From JAPEKQ01 sp964487295 (GTDB lineage Bacteria > Joyebacterota > Joyebacteria > Joyebacterales > Joyebacteraceae): a stretch of 16,614 bases of DNA. Where the stretch lies: contig CAZAQL010000060.1 of NCBI GenBank assembly GCA_964487295.1, forward strand, positions 1-16,614, in the 5' to 3' direction. The position numbers were made by a program, and so were the translations under genes. The stretch's first letter is position 1. Each line of letters begins with the position of its first letter. The notes under the pieces are model-generated. The model worked only from the letters and a program-made list of their open reading frames with translations, did not search any database and was not told the DNA's origin. Below, piece by piece: positions 8,304 through 14,462 of this stretch.

Positions 8304-9001
8304 TCGCGCACCTCCAGCGTGCTCGACTCCTCGAGGATCAGCCTCGCCGCCTCGCTCGGCGGCCTGACCGAGTCGCGGATGGGCCGGCCGATGACGATGT
8401 AGTCGGCGCCGTTCTCGAAGGCCTCCTGTGGCGTCGCCACGCGGCGCTGGTCCTGGTTCGCCGCCCAGCTTGGACGGATGCCGGGCGTGATGATGAGGAA
8501 GTCCGGACCCATCGCCTCCCGGATGGCGCGGGCCTCCCAGGCGGATGAGACGACACCGTCGAGGCCCGCTTCCCGCGCTCGCTCGGCGAGTGCGAGAACC
8601 TCATCGACCGTGGACGCCATGCTCGTGAGCACCGTGATGGCGATGATCCTCGGCGTGGGAATGCCTCTCCTCGCAGCTTCCTCGCGGCTGGCCGCCACGG
8701 CGGCCTTCATCATCGCGGTGCCGCCCGCGGCATGCACGTCGAAGATGTCGACCCCGAGAGCCGTGGCCGCTGCCGCAGCCTCCCCGACCGTGTTCGGGAT
8801 GTCGTGGAACTTGAGATCGAGGAAGACCCCGTATCCCGACTCCTTGAGCCGGCGGACGAAATCCGGGCCCTCCGCCGTGAACAGGCGGCTTCCCACCTTG
8901 AAGTGGGAGGCGTACTCGGCCGTACGATGCGCGAGATCGAGCGCCTCGTCCTTGGTGGGGACGTCGAGCGCGACGATCAGTCTGCTCGTGTGCTCTGCCA
9001 T
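8300..9001 (-). CDS. pyrF: PyrF, orotidine 5'-phosphate decarboxylase
   Basis: Decarboxylates OMP to UMP. 233 residues, typical of the short bacterial type. The single TIM barrel carries LIVALDVPT (8-16), Lys35, the catalytic array DLKFHDIPNTV (Asp62, Lys64, Asp67), DVHAAGG, and the phosphate-binding end TPGIRP plus YIVIGRPI. Start: ATG at 9001 with AAGGGAG upstream; it lies 25 nt inside the end of pyrD. Downstream it shares GTGA with pyrE, so OMP synthesis and use are probably translationally linked. Confidence 0.96.
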   Translation of the reverse strand: MAEHTSRLIVALDVPTKDEALDLAHRTAEYASHFKVGSRLFTAEGPDFVRRLKESGYGVFLDLKFHDIPNTVGEAAAAATALGVDIFDVHAAGGTAMMKAAVAASREEAARRGIPTPRIIAITVLTSMASTVDEVLALAERAREAGLDGVVSSAWEARAIREAMGPDFLIITPGIRPSWAANQDQRRVATPQEAFENGADYIVIGRPIRDSVRPPSEAARLILEESSTLEVRE

Positions 9002-9936
9002 GCTGGTTCTCCCTTCCTGGCCAGGCCGGTGTAGCCGGCCAGCCGCTTGATTCCATCAGCGCGCGCGCGGCGCGTGAGTCCGTCCATGATGTGTGCGACG
9101 ACGGAGGGGTCTCTGAAGAGCGCGGTTCCGACCTGGAACGCGCATGCGCCGGCCATCATGTACTCCAGCGCGTCCTCCGTTCGCTCGATGCCCCCCGACC
9201 CGACGATCGGGAGTCCGACTGCGTCCGACAGCTTCCAGACGAGGGCGACGTTCACGGGGCGCAGCGCGGGGCCGGAGAGCCCGCCGAAGCGATTCCCGAG
9301 CGCCGGCAGCGCGGCGTCGACGTCGATCCGCATGCCGGGGAGTGTGTTCGCCACGACGAGGGCGTCGGCGCCCGCCGCCTCTCCCGCCTGCGCGATGCTG
9401 AGCGCGTCTGCGACGTTCGGCGACATCTTGAGGAGCAGCGGCCTGTCCGTGGCGCCGCGTGCGGCAGCGACCACGCCGGCCACTCCCTCCGGGTCCGCCC
9501 AGAGGGGCAGTCCGGTTCGCGTCCCGCGTGCCCCCCTCACGTTCGGGCATGAGATGTTGAGTTCGAGGGCGGCGACCTTCCCGCTGTCACCGACCGCGCC
9601 GGCGAGCCGCGCGAACTCGTCCGGGGTCTCGCCGGCGATGCTCGCGATGATCCGCGTCGGCAGAGCGGCCGCCTCGGGGAGTTTCTCTCTCAGGAAGCGC
9701 TCGAGCCCGACGTTCTCAAGACCGATGGAGTTGAGCATGCCTCCTCGGGTCTCGGCGAGCCTGGGCGGAGGGTTGCCCGCGCGCGGCCTGAGCGTCACCG
9801 TCTTCGTCACGAGCGCGCCGACCCTCGTGAAATCGATGAGCCCCTCATACTCGGGGCCGTAGCCGACCGTCCCGGATGCGAGGACGAGCGGCGTTCCCAG
9901 CGTCATGCCGGCGAGTTCCACCGAGGGTTCAACCAC
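8977..9936 (-). CDS. pyrD: PyrD, dihydroorotate dehydrogenase catalytic subunit (class 1B)
   Basis: FMN enzyme oxidising dihydroorotate to orotate. 319 residues, a (beta/alpha)8 barrel. Motifs: Lys45 in VTKTVT, NSIGLEN (69-75), and the catalytic loop ELNISCPN with Cys130, which marks a class 1 (soluble) enzyme rather than the Ser-using membrane class 2. The FMN-phosphate end is VGSGGIERTEDALEYMMAGA and FQVGTALF. The adjacent pyrK places it in class 1B, a PyrD2PyrK2 complex with NAD as the likely acceptor. Start: GTG at 9936, six bases after GGAGG and 8 nt inside pyrK. The last 25 nt overlap pyrF. Confidence 0.96.
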   Translation of the reverse strand: MVEPSVELAGMTLGTPLVLASGTVGYGPEYEGLIDFTRVGALVTKTVTLRPRAGNPPPRLAETRGGMLNSIGLENVGLERFLREKLPEAAALPTRIIASIAGETPDEFARLAGAVGDSGKVAALELNISCPNVRGARGTRTGLPLWADPEGVAGVVAAARGATDRPLLLKMSPNVADALSIAQAGEAAGADALVVANTLPGMRIDVDAALPALGNRFGGLSGPALRPVNVALVWKLSDAVGLPIVGSGGIERTEDALEYMMAGACAFQVGTALFRDPSVVAHIMDGLTRRARADGIKRLAGYTGLARKGEPAWQSTRAD

Positions 9937-10771
9937 GCGCAGCCTCCGTGTGGGCGATCCCGGCGACGAGTTTCGTCGCGTCGAAGACCGGTCCGTCCCG
10001 ACAGACAGTGCGGTAGCCGTCGACCGTCTCCACGACGCAGCCGCGGCAGGCGCCGACGCCGCATGCCATGACCTCCTCGAGCGAGACCTGGCAGGCCAGG
10101 CCGTGCCGTGCCGCGATCCGGGCCAGGGCGTCCAGCATCGGTCGGGGACCGCAGCCGTAGACCAGCGTCCCCGCCGGAAGGGAGCCGGCGTCGGCGTCGA
10201 AGAGGTCGCAGACGGTGCCGCGTGCTCCAGTGCTTCCGTCGTCGGTAGCGATCCGGACCTCCTCGGGCTTGGGCAGCGTGCCGTGCAGCAAGTCGGTGGA
10301 GGAGCGTGCCCCGACGTAGATCGTGGTCTCGACTCCCCTCGCCGCGAGACGTCGGGCGAGAAGCCGAATCCCCGCGACCCCGATCCCCCCGGCGACCACC
10401 GCGGCCGATGGCTCGCTCACGACGAGCGCCTCCGCATGGCTCCCGCCGTTCTCCTTCACTGCCGTCACGGCGGGCATCGTGAAACCGGTGCCGAGCGGCC
10501 CGAGTATTCTGAGAGAGGCTCCAAGCGGCATCTGCGAGAGCGCGAGCGTTCCTGAGCCTCTGAGTTCGATCAGAAGCTCGATCTCACCGTCGGCGCCGAG
10601 ACCGGCGACGGAGAACGGTCGTCGGAAGACCCGCTCGGGCCCCGTATCGACGTGCACGAACTGCCCGGGCTCTGCCGGGTCGAGCCGACCGTCGGGTCTA
10701 CACGCCAACAGCAAGCTGGTCGCGCTCGGCGTCTCCCGAGCCGTGAGTACCGCTTGAACGTCGCGCCTCAT
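9929..10771 (-). CDS. pyrK: PyrK, electron-transfer subunit of dihydroorotate dehydrogenase
   Basis: Passes electrons from PyrD to NAD through FAD and a [2Fe-2S] cluster. 280 residues. The FAD domain begins with QAVLTARETPSATSLLLA and has the flavin motif RRPFSVAG. The NAD domain has VVAGGIGVAG and YGCGPRPML. The C-terminal ferredoxin-like ligands are Cys237, Cys242 and Cys245 (ACGVGACRGC), and Cys257 (TVCRDGPVF), all present. Start: ATG at 10771, four bases after GAGGAAGGA; the residues that follow match the family N-terminus, so a later start is unlikely. This puts its first 74 nt inside the end of pyrC, in another frame. It overlaps pyrD by 8 nt. Confidence 0.95.
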   Translation of the reverse strand: MRRDVQAVLTARETPSATSLLLACRPDGRLDPAEPGQFVHVDTGPERVFRRPFSVAGLGADGEIELLIELRGSGTLALSQMPLGASLRILGPLGTGFTMPAVTAVKENGGSHAEALVVSEPSAAVVAGGIGVAGIRLLARRLAARGVETTIYVGARSSTDLLHGTLPKPEEVRIATDDGSTGARGTVCDLFDADAGSLPAGTLVYGCGPRPMLDALARIAARHGLACQVSLEEVMACGVGACRGCVVETVDGYRTVCRDGPVFDATKLVAGIAHTEAARG

Positions 10772-12044
10772 CGTTTCCTTCCTCGAAGACCACGCCGCCG
10801 CCGGAAACGGTCATGCGCACGCGGCCCCTGAGCGTTCTGCCGATGTACGGCGAGTTGCGTGACTTCGAGTGGAACCAGTCCGCCGGGACGGTCCACGTCG
10901 CGTCCGGGTCGAAGACGACGATGTCGGCTCGAGCGCCGACCGCGAGTTCGCCGCCCGGGATGTCGAGCGCGCGCGCCGGTCCGATCGTGAGCAGTCCGAG
11001 CGCCTCCGCCAGCGACAGCGGTCCGTCGTGGACCAGGTGCGTCAGTGTCACGGGCAGGAGCGTCTCGATGCCGGTCATGCCGGGAGGCGCGACGTCGAAC
11101 TCCACCTGTTTCTCTTCGAGCGCGTGCGGGGCGTGGTCGCTTGCGACGGCGTCGATCGTTCCGTCGGCGAGCCCCGCCTTGATGGCCTCGACGTCCCGCG
11201 CGGTCCGAAGCGGCGGATTGACACGGAGGCTCGTGTCGTAGGAGCGCACATCCTCGTCGGTGAGGCTGAAGTAGTGCGGGCATGTCTCACACGTGACAGC
11301 GATCCCGTCGGATTTCGCGCGTCGCACGAGCTCGACCGAGCCTGAGGTGGAGACGTGTGCGACGTGAAGTCTCGCGCCGCGGTCTGCTGCCAGGATGATG
11401 TCGCGAGCCACCATGACCTCCTCGGCGGCGGCGGGTACGGGGCGGAGGCCGGCTCTGGTCGAAGCGAGTCCTTCGTGCATGACTCCCTGTCCGACGAGGC
11501 TGAGATCCTCGCAGTGAGCGATGATGGGGCGGCCGACCATGGTCGCGTAGTCGAGCGCGCGGCGCATGACGTTCGCGTCCGCCACCGAGCAGCCGTCGTC
11601 GGAGAAGGCGATTGCGCCGGCGGCTGCCAGTTCGGCCATCCCCGTCAGCGTCTTCCCCTCGCGGCCCATCGTGATGGCCGCGATCGGGTGTACGGTGGCC
11701 AGTCTCCCTCGCGCCCTGACGTACTCGACCCACGACGGATCGTCGATCGTGGGCTCCGTGTTCGGCATCGCTGCGAGCGTTGTGACTCCGCCGTGGACGG
11801 CCGCGCGCGTGCCGCTCTCGATCGTCTCCTCGTCCTCGCGGCCGGGCTCGCGGAGGTGAACGTGGATGTCCACCAGGCCGGGCGCCACGACGAGGCCGGA
11901 GACGTCGATCCGCTTCGCGTTGTTCGCGTCGAGCGACGGTCCGATCGCCGCGACCGTTCCCTTCTCGATGAGCAGGTCCAGCTTCGCGTCGGTTCTCGAG
12001 GCCGGGTCGATGACGCGGCCTCCCGTAAGGATTATCCGCTTCAT
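10698..12044 (-). CDS. pyrC: PyrC, dihydroorotase (type I)
   Basis: Cyclises carbamoyl aspartate to dihydroorotate. 448 residues; amidohydrolase fold with all metal and catalytic positions visible: His61 and His63 in DIHVHLREPG, the bridging-type Asp in FSDDG (149-150), His177 in AHCED, His230 in HVAHVSTSG, and Asp303 in ASDHAPH. Asp in place of a carboxylated Lys, and the H61/H63 spacing, are like Aquifex and Bacillus type I enzymes, so it should be active rather than a pseudo-DHOase. Start: ATG at 12044, sharing ATGA with pyrB and preceded by an exceptionally strong ribosome-binding site. The open frame extends far upstream, but that part is out of frame within pyrB and is not coding. The end is odd: about 25 residues beyond the usual finish (VVFEEG), read through pyrK. 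Confidence 0.95.
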   Translation of the reverse strand: MKRIILTGGRVIDPASRTDAKLDLLIEKGTVAAIGPSLDANNAKRIDVSGLVVAPGLVDIHVHLREPGREDEETIESGTRAAVHGGVTTLAAMPNTEPTIDDPSWVEYVRARGRLATVHPIAAITMGREGKTLTGMAELAAAGAIAFSDDGCSVADANVMRRALDYATMVGRPIIAHCEDLSLVGQGVMHEGLASTRAGLRPVPAAAEEVMVARDIILAADRGARLHVAHVSTSGSVELVRRAKSDGIAVTCETCPHYFSLTDEDVRSYDTSLRVNPPLRTARDVEAIKAGLADGTIDAVASDHAPHALEEKQVEFDVAPPGMTGIETLLPVTLTHLVHDGPLSLAEALGLLTIGPARALDIPGGELAVGARADIVVFDPDATWTVPADWFHSKSRNSPYIGRTLRGRVRMTVSGGGVVFEEGNDEARRSSGTHGSGDAERDQLAVGV

Positions 12045-13009
12045 ATGATCACCTCCGCGAGGATCTCCGGCTCGTCGACGCGCTCGGCGGCGCGCACTCG
12101 TGAGAGGAGGTAGAGGACCGCCATCCGGACCGCGACTCCGTTCGTCACCTGGTCGAGGATGACGGAGCGTGGGCCGTCGGCGACGTCTGGCGTGAGCTCG
12201 ACTCCGCGGTTGATCGGTCCGGGGTGCATGATGAGCACGTCCGGTCGCATCCCGGCAAGACGTTCGCCGTCGATCCCGAACAGCTCCGTGTACTCGCGCA
12301 GGCTCGGGAGGAAGCAGCCCTCCTGGCGTTCTCGCTGAATGCGAAGGATGTTGACGATGTCCGCGTTCTCCGTCGCGGCTTGGATGTCGTGGCTGACCGT
12401 GACCCCCATGGCCTCGACCTCTGCCGGCATGAACGTCCGCGGGCCGCAGAGCGTTACCTCCGCACCCATCGTGACGAGCCCCCAGATGTCCGAACGGGCG
12501 ACCCGCGAGTGGACGATGTCGCCGACGATGGTGACCCGCTTCCCATCGAGGTCGCCGACGTTCTCTCTCATCGTGAAGAGGTCCAGAAGGGCCTGTGTCG
12601 GATGTTCGTGCGGCCCATCGCCGGCGTTGATGATCGAGGCGTCGATGTGCTGCGTGAGGAAGTGCGGGGCGCCCGGCGAAGGGTGGCGCATCACGACCAT
12701 GTCCACCTTCATGGCCTCGATGTTCCTGGCCGTATCGCGGAGCGTCTCCCCCTTCTTGAGACTCGACGTGGACGCCGAGAAGTTCATCACGTCGGCGGAC
12801 AGACGCTTCTCGGCGAGTTCGAACGACATGCGCGTTCGGGTGCTCGCCTCGAAGAAGAGATTCACGACGGTGATGCCCCGGAACGTCGGGACCTTCTTCA
12901 CCGGTCGGTCGAGAACCTCCCTGAACTTCGATGCCGTGTCGAGGATCGTCGTGATCTCGTCGCGGCCGACTCCCTCGAGGCCCAGGAGGTGCTTCTGACT
13001 CCAGCCCAT
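12041..13009 (-). CDS. pyrB: PyrB, aspartate carbamoyltransferase catalytic chain
   Basis: Condenses carbamoyl phosphate with aspartate. 322 residues, typical of the catalytic chain. Carbamoyl-phosphate site: STRTR (56-60), with Lys85 and Lys86 in SSLKKGETLRD donated across the trimer; HPTQ at 136-139 and HPGPINRGVEL for aspartate binding. Start: ATG at 13009, right after GAGGAGGAGGGA, an ideal site. A GTG 45 bases upstream (13054) is in frame but lacks a ribosome-binding site and lies in the leader hairpin, so I rejected it. No pyrI regulatory chain is present. The immediate overlap with an active-looking type I dihydroorotase raises the possibility of a PyrB-PyrC complex as in Aquifex (inference). 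First gene of the operon, preceded by a promoter and a structured leader. Confidence 0.95.
   Translation of the reverse strand: MGWSQKHLLGLEGVGRDEITTILDTASKFREVLDRPVKKVPTFRGITVVNLFFEASTRTRMSFELAEKRLSADVMNFSASTSSLKKGETLRDTARNIEAMKVDMVVMRHPSPGAPHFLTQHIDASIINAGDGPHEHPTQALLDLFTMRENVGDLDGKRVTIVGDIVHSRVARSDIWGLVTMGAEVTLCGPRTFMPAEVEAMGVTVSHDIQAATENADIVNILRIQRERQEGCFLPSLREYTELFGIDGERLAGMRPDVLIMHPGPINRGVELTPDVADGPRSVILDQVTNGVAVRMAVLYLLSRVRAAERVDEPEILAEVII
12047..12056 (-). promoter_or_regulatory. Extended ribosome-binding site of pyrC
   Basis: GGAGGTGATC is a ten-base perfect complement of the conserved 16S rRNA 3' end (GATCACCTCC). Its GGAGG core lies seven bases before the pyrC ATG and inside the last codons of pyrB. 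It decides the pyrC start and suggests strong re-initiation after pyrB, keeping dihydroorotase output high relative to the other cistrons. Confidence 0.75.
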
Positions 13010-13029
13010 TCCCTCCTCCTCGAGGCCGA

Positions 13030-13106
13030 GGGTGAAACACAGAGGACGGGTCACGCCCGCCGGAGCTGGCGACGACCCGTCCCTATGACCGTGTTTCGCT
13101 TCACCC
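13030..13106 (-). promoter_or_regulatory. Long hairpin in the pyrB leader
   Basis: On the transcribed strand the leader folds into a nested stem. A perfect 9-bp inner stem GGACGGGTC/GACCCGTCC (13082-13074 with 13052-13044) has a small CGCC/GGCG stem in its loop. An outer stem pairs GGGTGA and AACAC (13106-13101 and 13095-13091) with GTGTTTCACCC (13040-13030), leaving a 5-nt bulge AGCGA. It ends about nine bases before the pyrB ribosome-binding site. No U-run follows, so it is not a classical terminator. It lacks the PyrR-binding consensus as far as I can judge. Regulation of pyrB translation or mRNA stability is inference. Confidence 0.5.
13051..13104 (-). CDS. Possible 17-codon leader peptide before pyrB
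   Basis: A GTG at 13104 opens a 17-codon frame (MKRNTVIGTGRRQLRRA) ending in TGA at 13053-13051, with GAGG nine bases upstream. It overlies the long leader hairpin, so ribosomes translating it would open the fold. It does not have the uridine-rich codons of enterobacterial pyrBI leader peptides. Short frames arise by chance in high-GC DNA, so this is only a candidate; its interest comes from its position relative to the two folded elements. Confidence 0.15.
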   Translation of the reverse strand: MKRNTVIGTGRRQLRRA

Positions 13107-13109
13107 TTT

Positions 13110-13139
13110 CTAGCCTCGCAGTGCTAGTTTAAAAGGCTA
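13110..13139 (-). promoter_or_regulatory. Two mutually exclusive small hairpins in the pyrB leader
   Basis: The segment 13111-13114 can pair in two ways. One is CTAGC/GCTAG (13127-13123 with 13114-13110, 8-nt loop). The other is TAGCCT/AGGCTA (13139-13134 with 13116-13111, 17-nt loop). The second pairing would mask the GAGG upstream of the candidate leader peptide. Such bistable pairing is common in regulatory leaders, but stems this short also occur by chance. Confidence 0.3.
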
Positions 13140-13159
13140 CATCCTGTCTCAGGCTGCGA

Positions 13160-13188
13160 AGTATAGAACCGGACGCGGCCGTGTGCAA
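13160..13188 (-). promoter_or_regulatory. Probable sigma70-type promoter of the pyr-gua-pur operon
   Basis: TTGCAC (13188-13183) and TATACT (13165-13160) are separated by exactly 17 bases. The -10 matches 5 of 6 and the -35 matches the TTG core. Transcription would start near 13153, giving a leader of about 143 nt before pyrB. It lies in the only sizeable gap upstream of the biosynthetic genes, just after the cupin stop, and is locally AT-richer than its surroundings. I saw no comparable promoter between pyrB and purH. Confidence 0.55.
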
Positions 13189-13227
13189 GCGCTTTCCGGC
13201 GATTCTCTGTGTCCTTTTCGTGAGGCC

Positions 13228-13572
13228 TCAGTCGCCTCTGAGCGGGACCACGCAGATGAAACGAAGGGGCCCCTCGCCTGTGTTGACGAAGTTGTGCTCC
13301 TCGTCCGGCTCGACGAGGAGCGCGTCGCCGGCTGCGAACTCCGCGTCGCCGTTCTCGGACTTGAGGACGCCGCTACCCTGAACGACGTAGACGACGTGCT
13401 CCCAGTCGTGCGCGTGCCAGGGCGTGTGACCTCCCCGGGCGAGTTCGAACAGCCGCATCGCGGCAGTCGGAGATCCGTCGGCGGCCGTGATCAGACCAGC
13501 TTTGCTGACGCCCAGCGCGCCCTCGACCTCGATCGGGCCGGGTGCGCGGTCGGCGGCTCTCATGTGCTTCAT
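13228..13572 (-). CDS. Small single-domain cupin protein
   Basis: 114 residues forming one cupin barrel. Motif 1 is GGHTPWHAHDWEHVVYVVQG, with His, His, Glu and a following His available for a metal. Motif 2 is FAAGDALLVEPDEEHNFVNTG, with the second-motif His. Small cupins of this type may be metal-dependent dioxygenases, isomerases or ligand-binding proteins; the sequence alone does not tell which. Start: ATG at 13572, five bases after AAGGAG. It sits 20 nt after the membrane methyltransferase gene, so the two are probably co-transcribed. It ends just before the pyrB promoter and is unlikely to belong to the nucleotide operon. The stop codon lies in a TGAGGCCTCA palindrome, which may be chance. 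Confidence 0.85.
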   Translation of the reverse strand: MKHMRAADRAPGPIEVEGALGVSKAGLITAADGSPTAAMRLFELARGGHTPWHAHDWEHVVYVVQGSGVLKSENGDAEFAAGDALLVEPDEEHNFVNTGEGPLRFICVVPLRGD

Positions 13573-13592
13573 CGAGGCTCCTTCCGTTGCGC

Positions 13593-14261
13593 TCAGGATC
13601 CGCCCAGCAGCCGCCCGATCTGGCGGGCCGGATAGGCGAACGCATCACTCCAGACGAGGTGTTTGAGGAGCAGGACCAGGAACAGCGCGGCGAGCGCCCG
13701 AAGCGAGTCTCGCTCGCTCTCCAGCGCCGTGCGCGCCGAGTACCGGTGCGCGCTGCTCTCCTCGACGGGCGTGACCCGCGGGAACCACCGCGGCACGCGG
13801 GAACGATACGCGGGATACGAGTTCGGGAACTGGTTGGTCAGGATCCGTTCCTCCCAGGCGATGATGGCCGCGTACTGCAGGAAGAACAGCACGGGGAAGA
13901 CCCAGAGCAGCCATCCGACTCTGGAGAGCACGATGAGCCCCATGGCGAGCAGGAAGTTCCCGATGTAGAGCGGGTTCCTGACGCGTGCGAACGGTCCCGC
14001 GGTCACGAGCTCCTTCACGTTCGTGCCCCGAGTGCGCGTCCTCTTGCCCGCGTAGCCGACCGCGTGCAGGCGGGTGAGCTCTCCGGCGAGGATGAGCGCG
14101 AGCGACACTGCGAGGACGGGGGCGGGCAGCCCCGCCGGCGTCGGCCAGAAGAGAACCACGACCACGAGCGCGAGCGGCGTCACGCCGCGCGCCCTGAAGA
14201 GCGCGCCGCCGAACGCCTCCCACGCTGTCATTCCGGACGTGGCCTCGTGTCTCTCCGACAT
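13593..14261 (-). CDS. Isoprenylcysteine carboxyl methyltransferase-like membrane protein
   Basis: 222 residues with about five hydrophobic segments: VTPLALVVVVLFW, PAPVLAVSLALILAGEL, PLYIGNFLLAMGLIVLS, WLLWVFPVLFFLQYAAIIAW, and a C-terminal LRALAALFLVLLLKHLVW. The signatures of the ICMT/phospholipid methyltransferase superfamily are present: GPFARVRNPLYIGN and EERILTNQFPNSYPAYRSRVPRWFP, which form the SAM and substrate region. Bacterial members methylate varied or unknown substrates, so none is assigned. Start: I chose ATG at 14261 (MSERHEATSG), with GGAG eight bases upstream. An ATG at 14288 is in frame but has no ribosome-binding site. It heads a probable two-gene unit with the cupin. Confidence 0.8.
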   Translation of the reverse strand: MSERHEATSGMTAWEAFGGALFRARGVTPLALVVVVLFWPTPAGLPAPVLAVSLALILAGELTRLHAVGYAGKRTRTRGTNVKELVTAGPFARVRNPLYIGNFLLAMGLIVLSRVGWLLWVFPVLFFLQYAAIIAWEERILTNQFPNSYPAYRSRVPRWFPRVTPVEESSAHRYSARTALESERDSLRALAALFLVLLLKHLVWSDAFAYPARQIGRLLGGS

Positions 14262-14306
14262 GTCTCCGTCTCCGCCGTGCCGCTCCATTCCCGACCGTCG
14301 CCGGGG

Positions 14307-14315
14307 AGGATAGCA
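14307..14315 (-). promoter_or_regulatory. Possible extended -10 promoter for the methyltransferase-cupin unit
   Basis: TGCTATCCT fits the extended -10 form TGnTATnnT, with a transcription start expected near 14300. No good -35 lies 17 bases upstream. It would place the ATG at 14261 about 39 nt into the mRNA, supporting that start over 14288. Weak on sequence alone. Confidence 0.25.
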
Positions 14316-14343
14316 GGTCTGTCGCCGGCGCGCCAGACAAGAT

Positions 14344-14369
14344 GCGGGGGCCGGTCCCCCGGCCCCCGC
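14344..14369 (-). terminator. Probable terminator after the secreted-protein gene
   Basis: A perfect 11-bp stem GCGGGGGCCGG/CCGGCCCCCGC with a GGGA loop on the transcribed strand, followed by ATCTTGTCT, a partly U-rich tail. It lies about 95 nt after the stop codon at 14463 and upstream of the methyltransferase gene, so it most likely ends transcription from the right. The tail is imperfect, so termination may be partial. Confidence 0.55.
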
Positions 14370-14397
14370 GCTGCTCCTCCCGCTTTCGCCTCCGGCG

Positions 14398-14441
14398 CCT
14401 GCGGTTCGCCAGGCCGCCGCTCGCGGCGGCCAACCGCCAGG
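14398..14441 (-). repeat. Large two-tier inverted repeat
   Basis: The inner stem GGCCGCCG/CGGCGGCC (14412-14431) is perfect, with a CGAG loop. An outer stem pairs CCTG(G)CGGTT (14441-14432) with AACCGCAGG (14406-14398), with one bulged base. The whole 44-nt element can form an almost fully paired arm with a small one-sided loop. It sits in the 3' untranslated stretch of the secreted-protein gene. It looks like an extragenic palindrome; whether it recurs in the genome cannot be seen here. Confidence 0.45.
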
Positions 14442-14460
14442 CTGCTGCCGAAGGCAGCAG
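14442..14460 (-). other. Stem-loop directly after the secreted-protein stop codon
   Basis: CTGCTGCC/GGCAGCAG, an 8-bp perfect stem with a 3-nt loop, begins two bases after the TAG at 14465-14463. No U-run follows. It is the first of three stem-loops in a row before the next gene and may protect the 3' end or take part in termination. Confidence 0.45.
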
Positions 14461-14462
14461 TC

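Noticed and set aside
12045..13040. Open frame extending pyrC upstream to a 780-residue protein
   Set aside because: The extra part is an out-of-frame reading of pyrB, with Arg/Gly/His-rich low-complexity sequence. The ATG at 12044 has a near-ideal ribosome-binding site.
13010..13054. GTG at 13054 as pyrB start (15 extra residues)
   Set aside because: No ribosome-binding site, buried in the leader hairpin; the ATG at 13009 has GAGGAGGAGGGA directly before it and matches the usual N-terminus.
13131..13147. ATG-TAG start-stop pair in the pyrB leader
   Set aside because: No properly spaced ribosome-binding site; a chance occurrence is likely.
13221..13230. TGAGGCCTCA palindrome at the cupin stop as an operator or terminator
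   Set aside because: Ten bases only, no U-tract, no second copy nearby; probably chance.
14262..14288. ATG at 14288 as start of the membrane methyltransferase
   Set aside because: No ribosome-binding site, and it lies only about 12 bases after the candidate transcription start; 14261 fits better. Not excluded.
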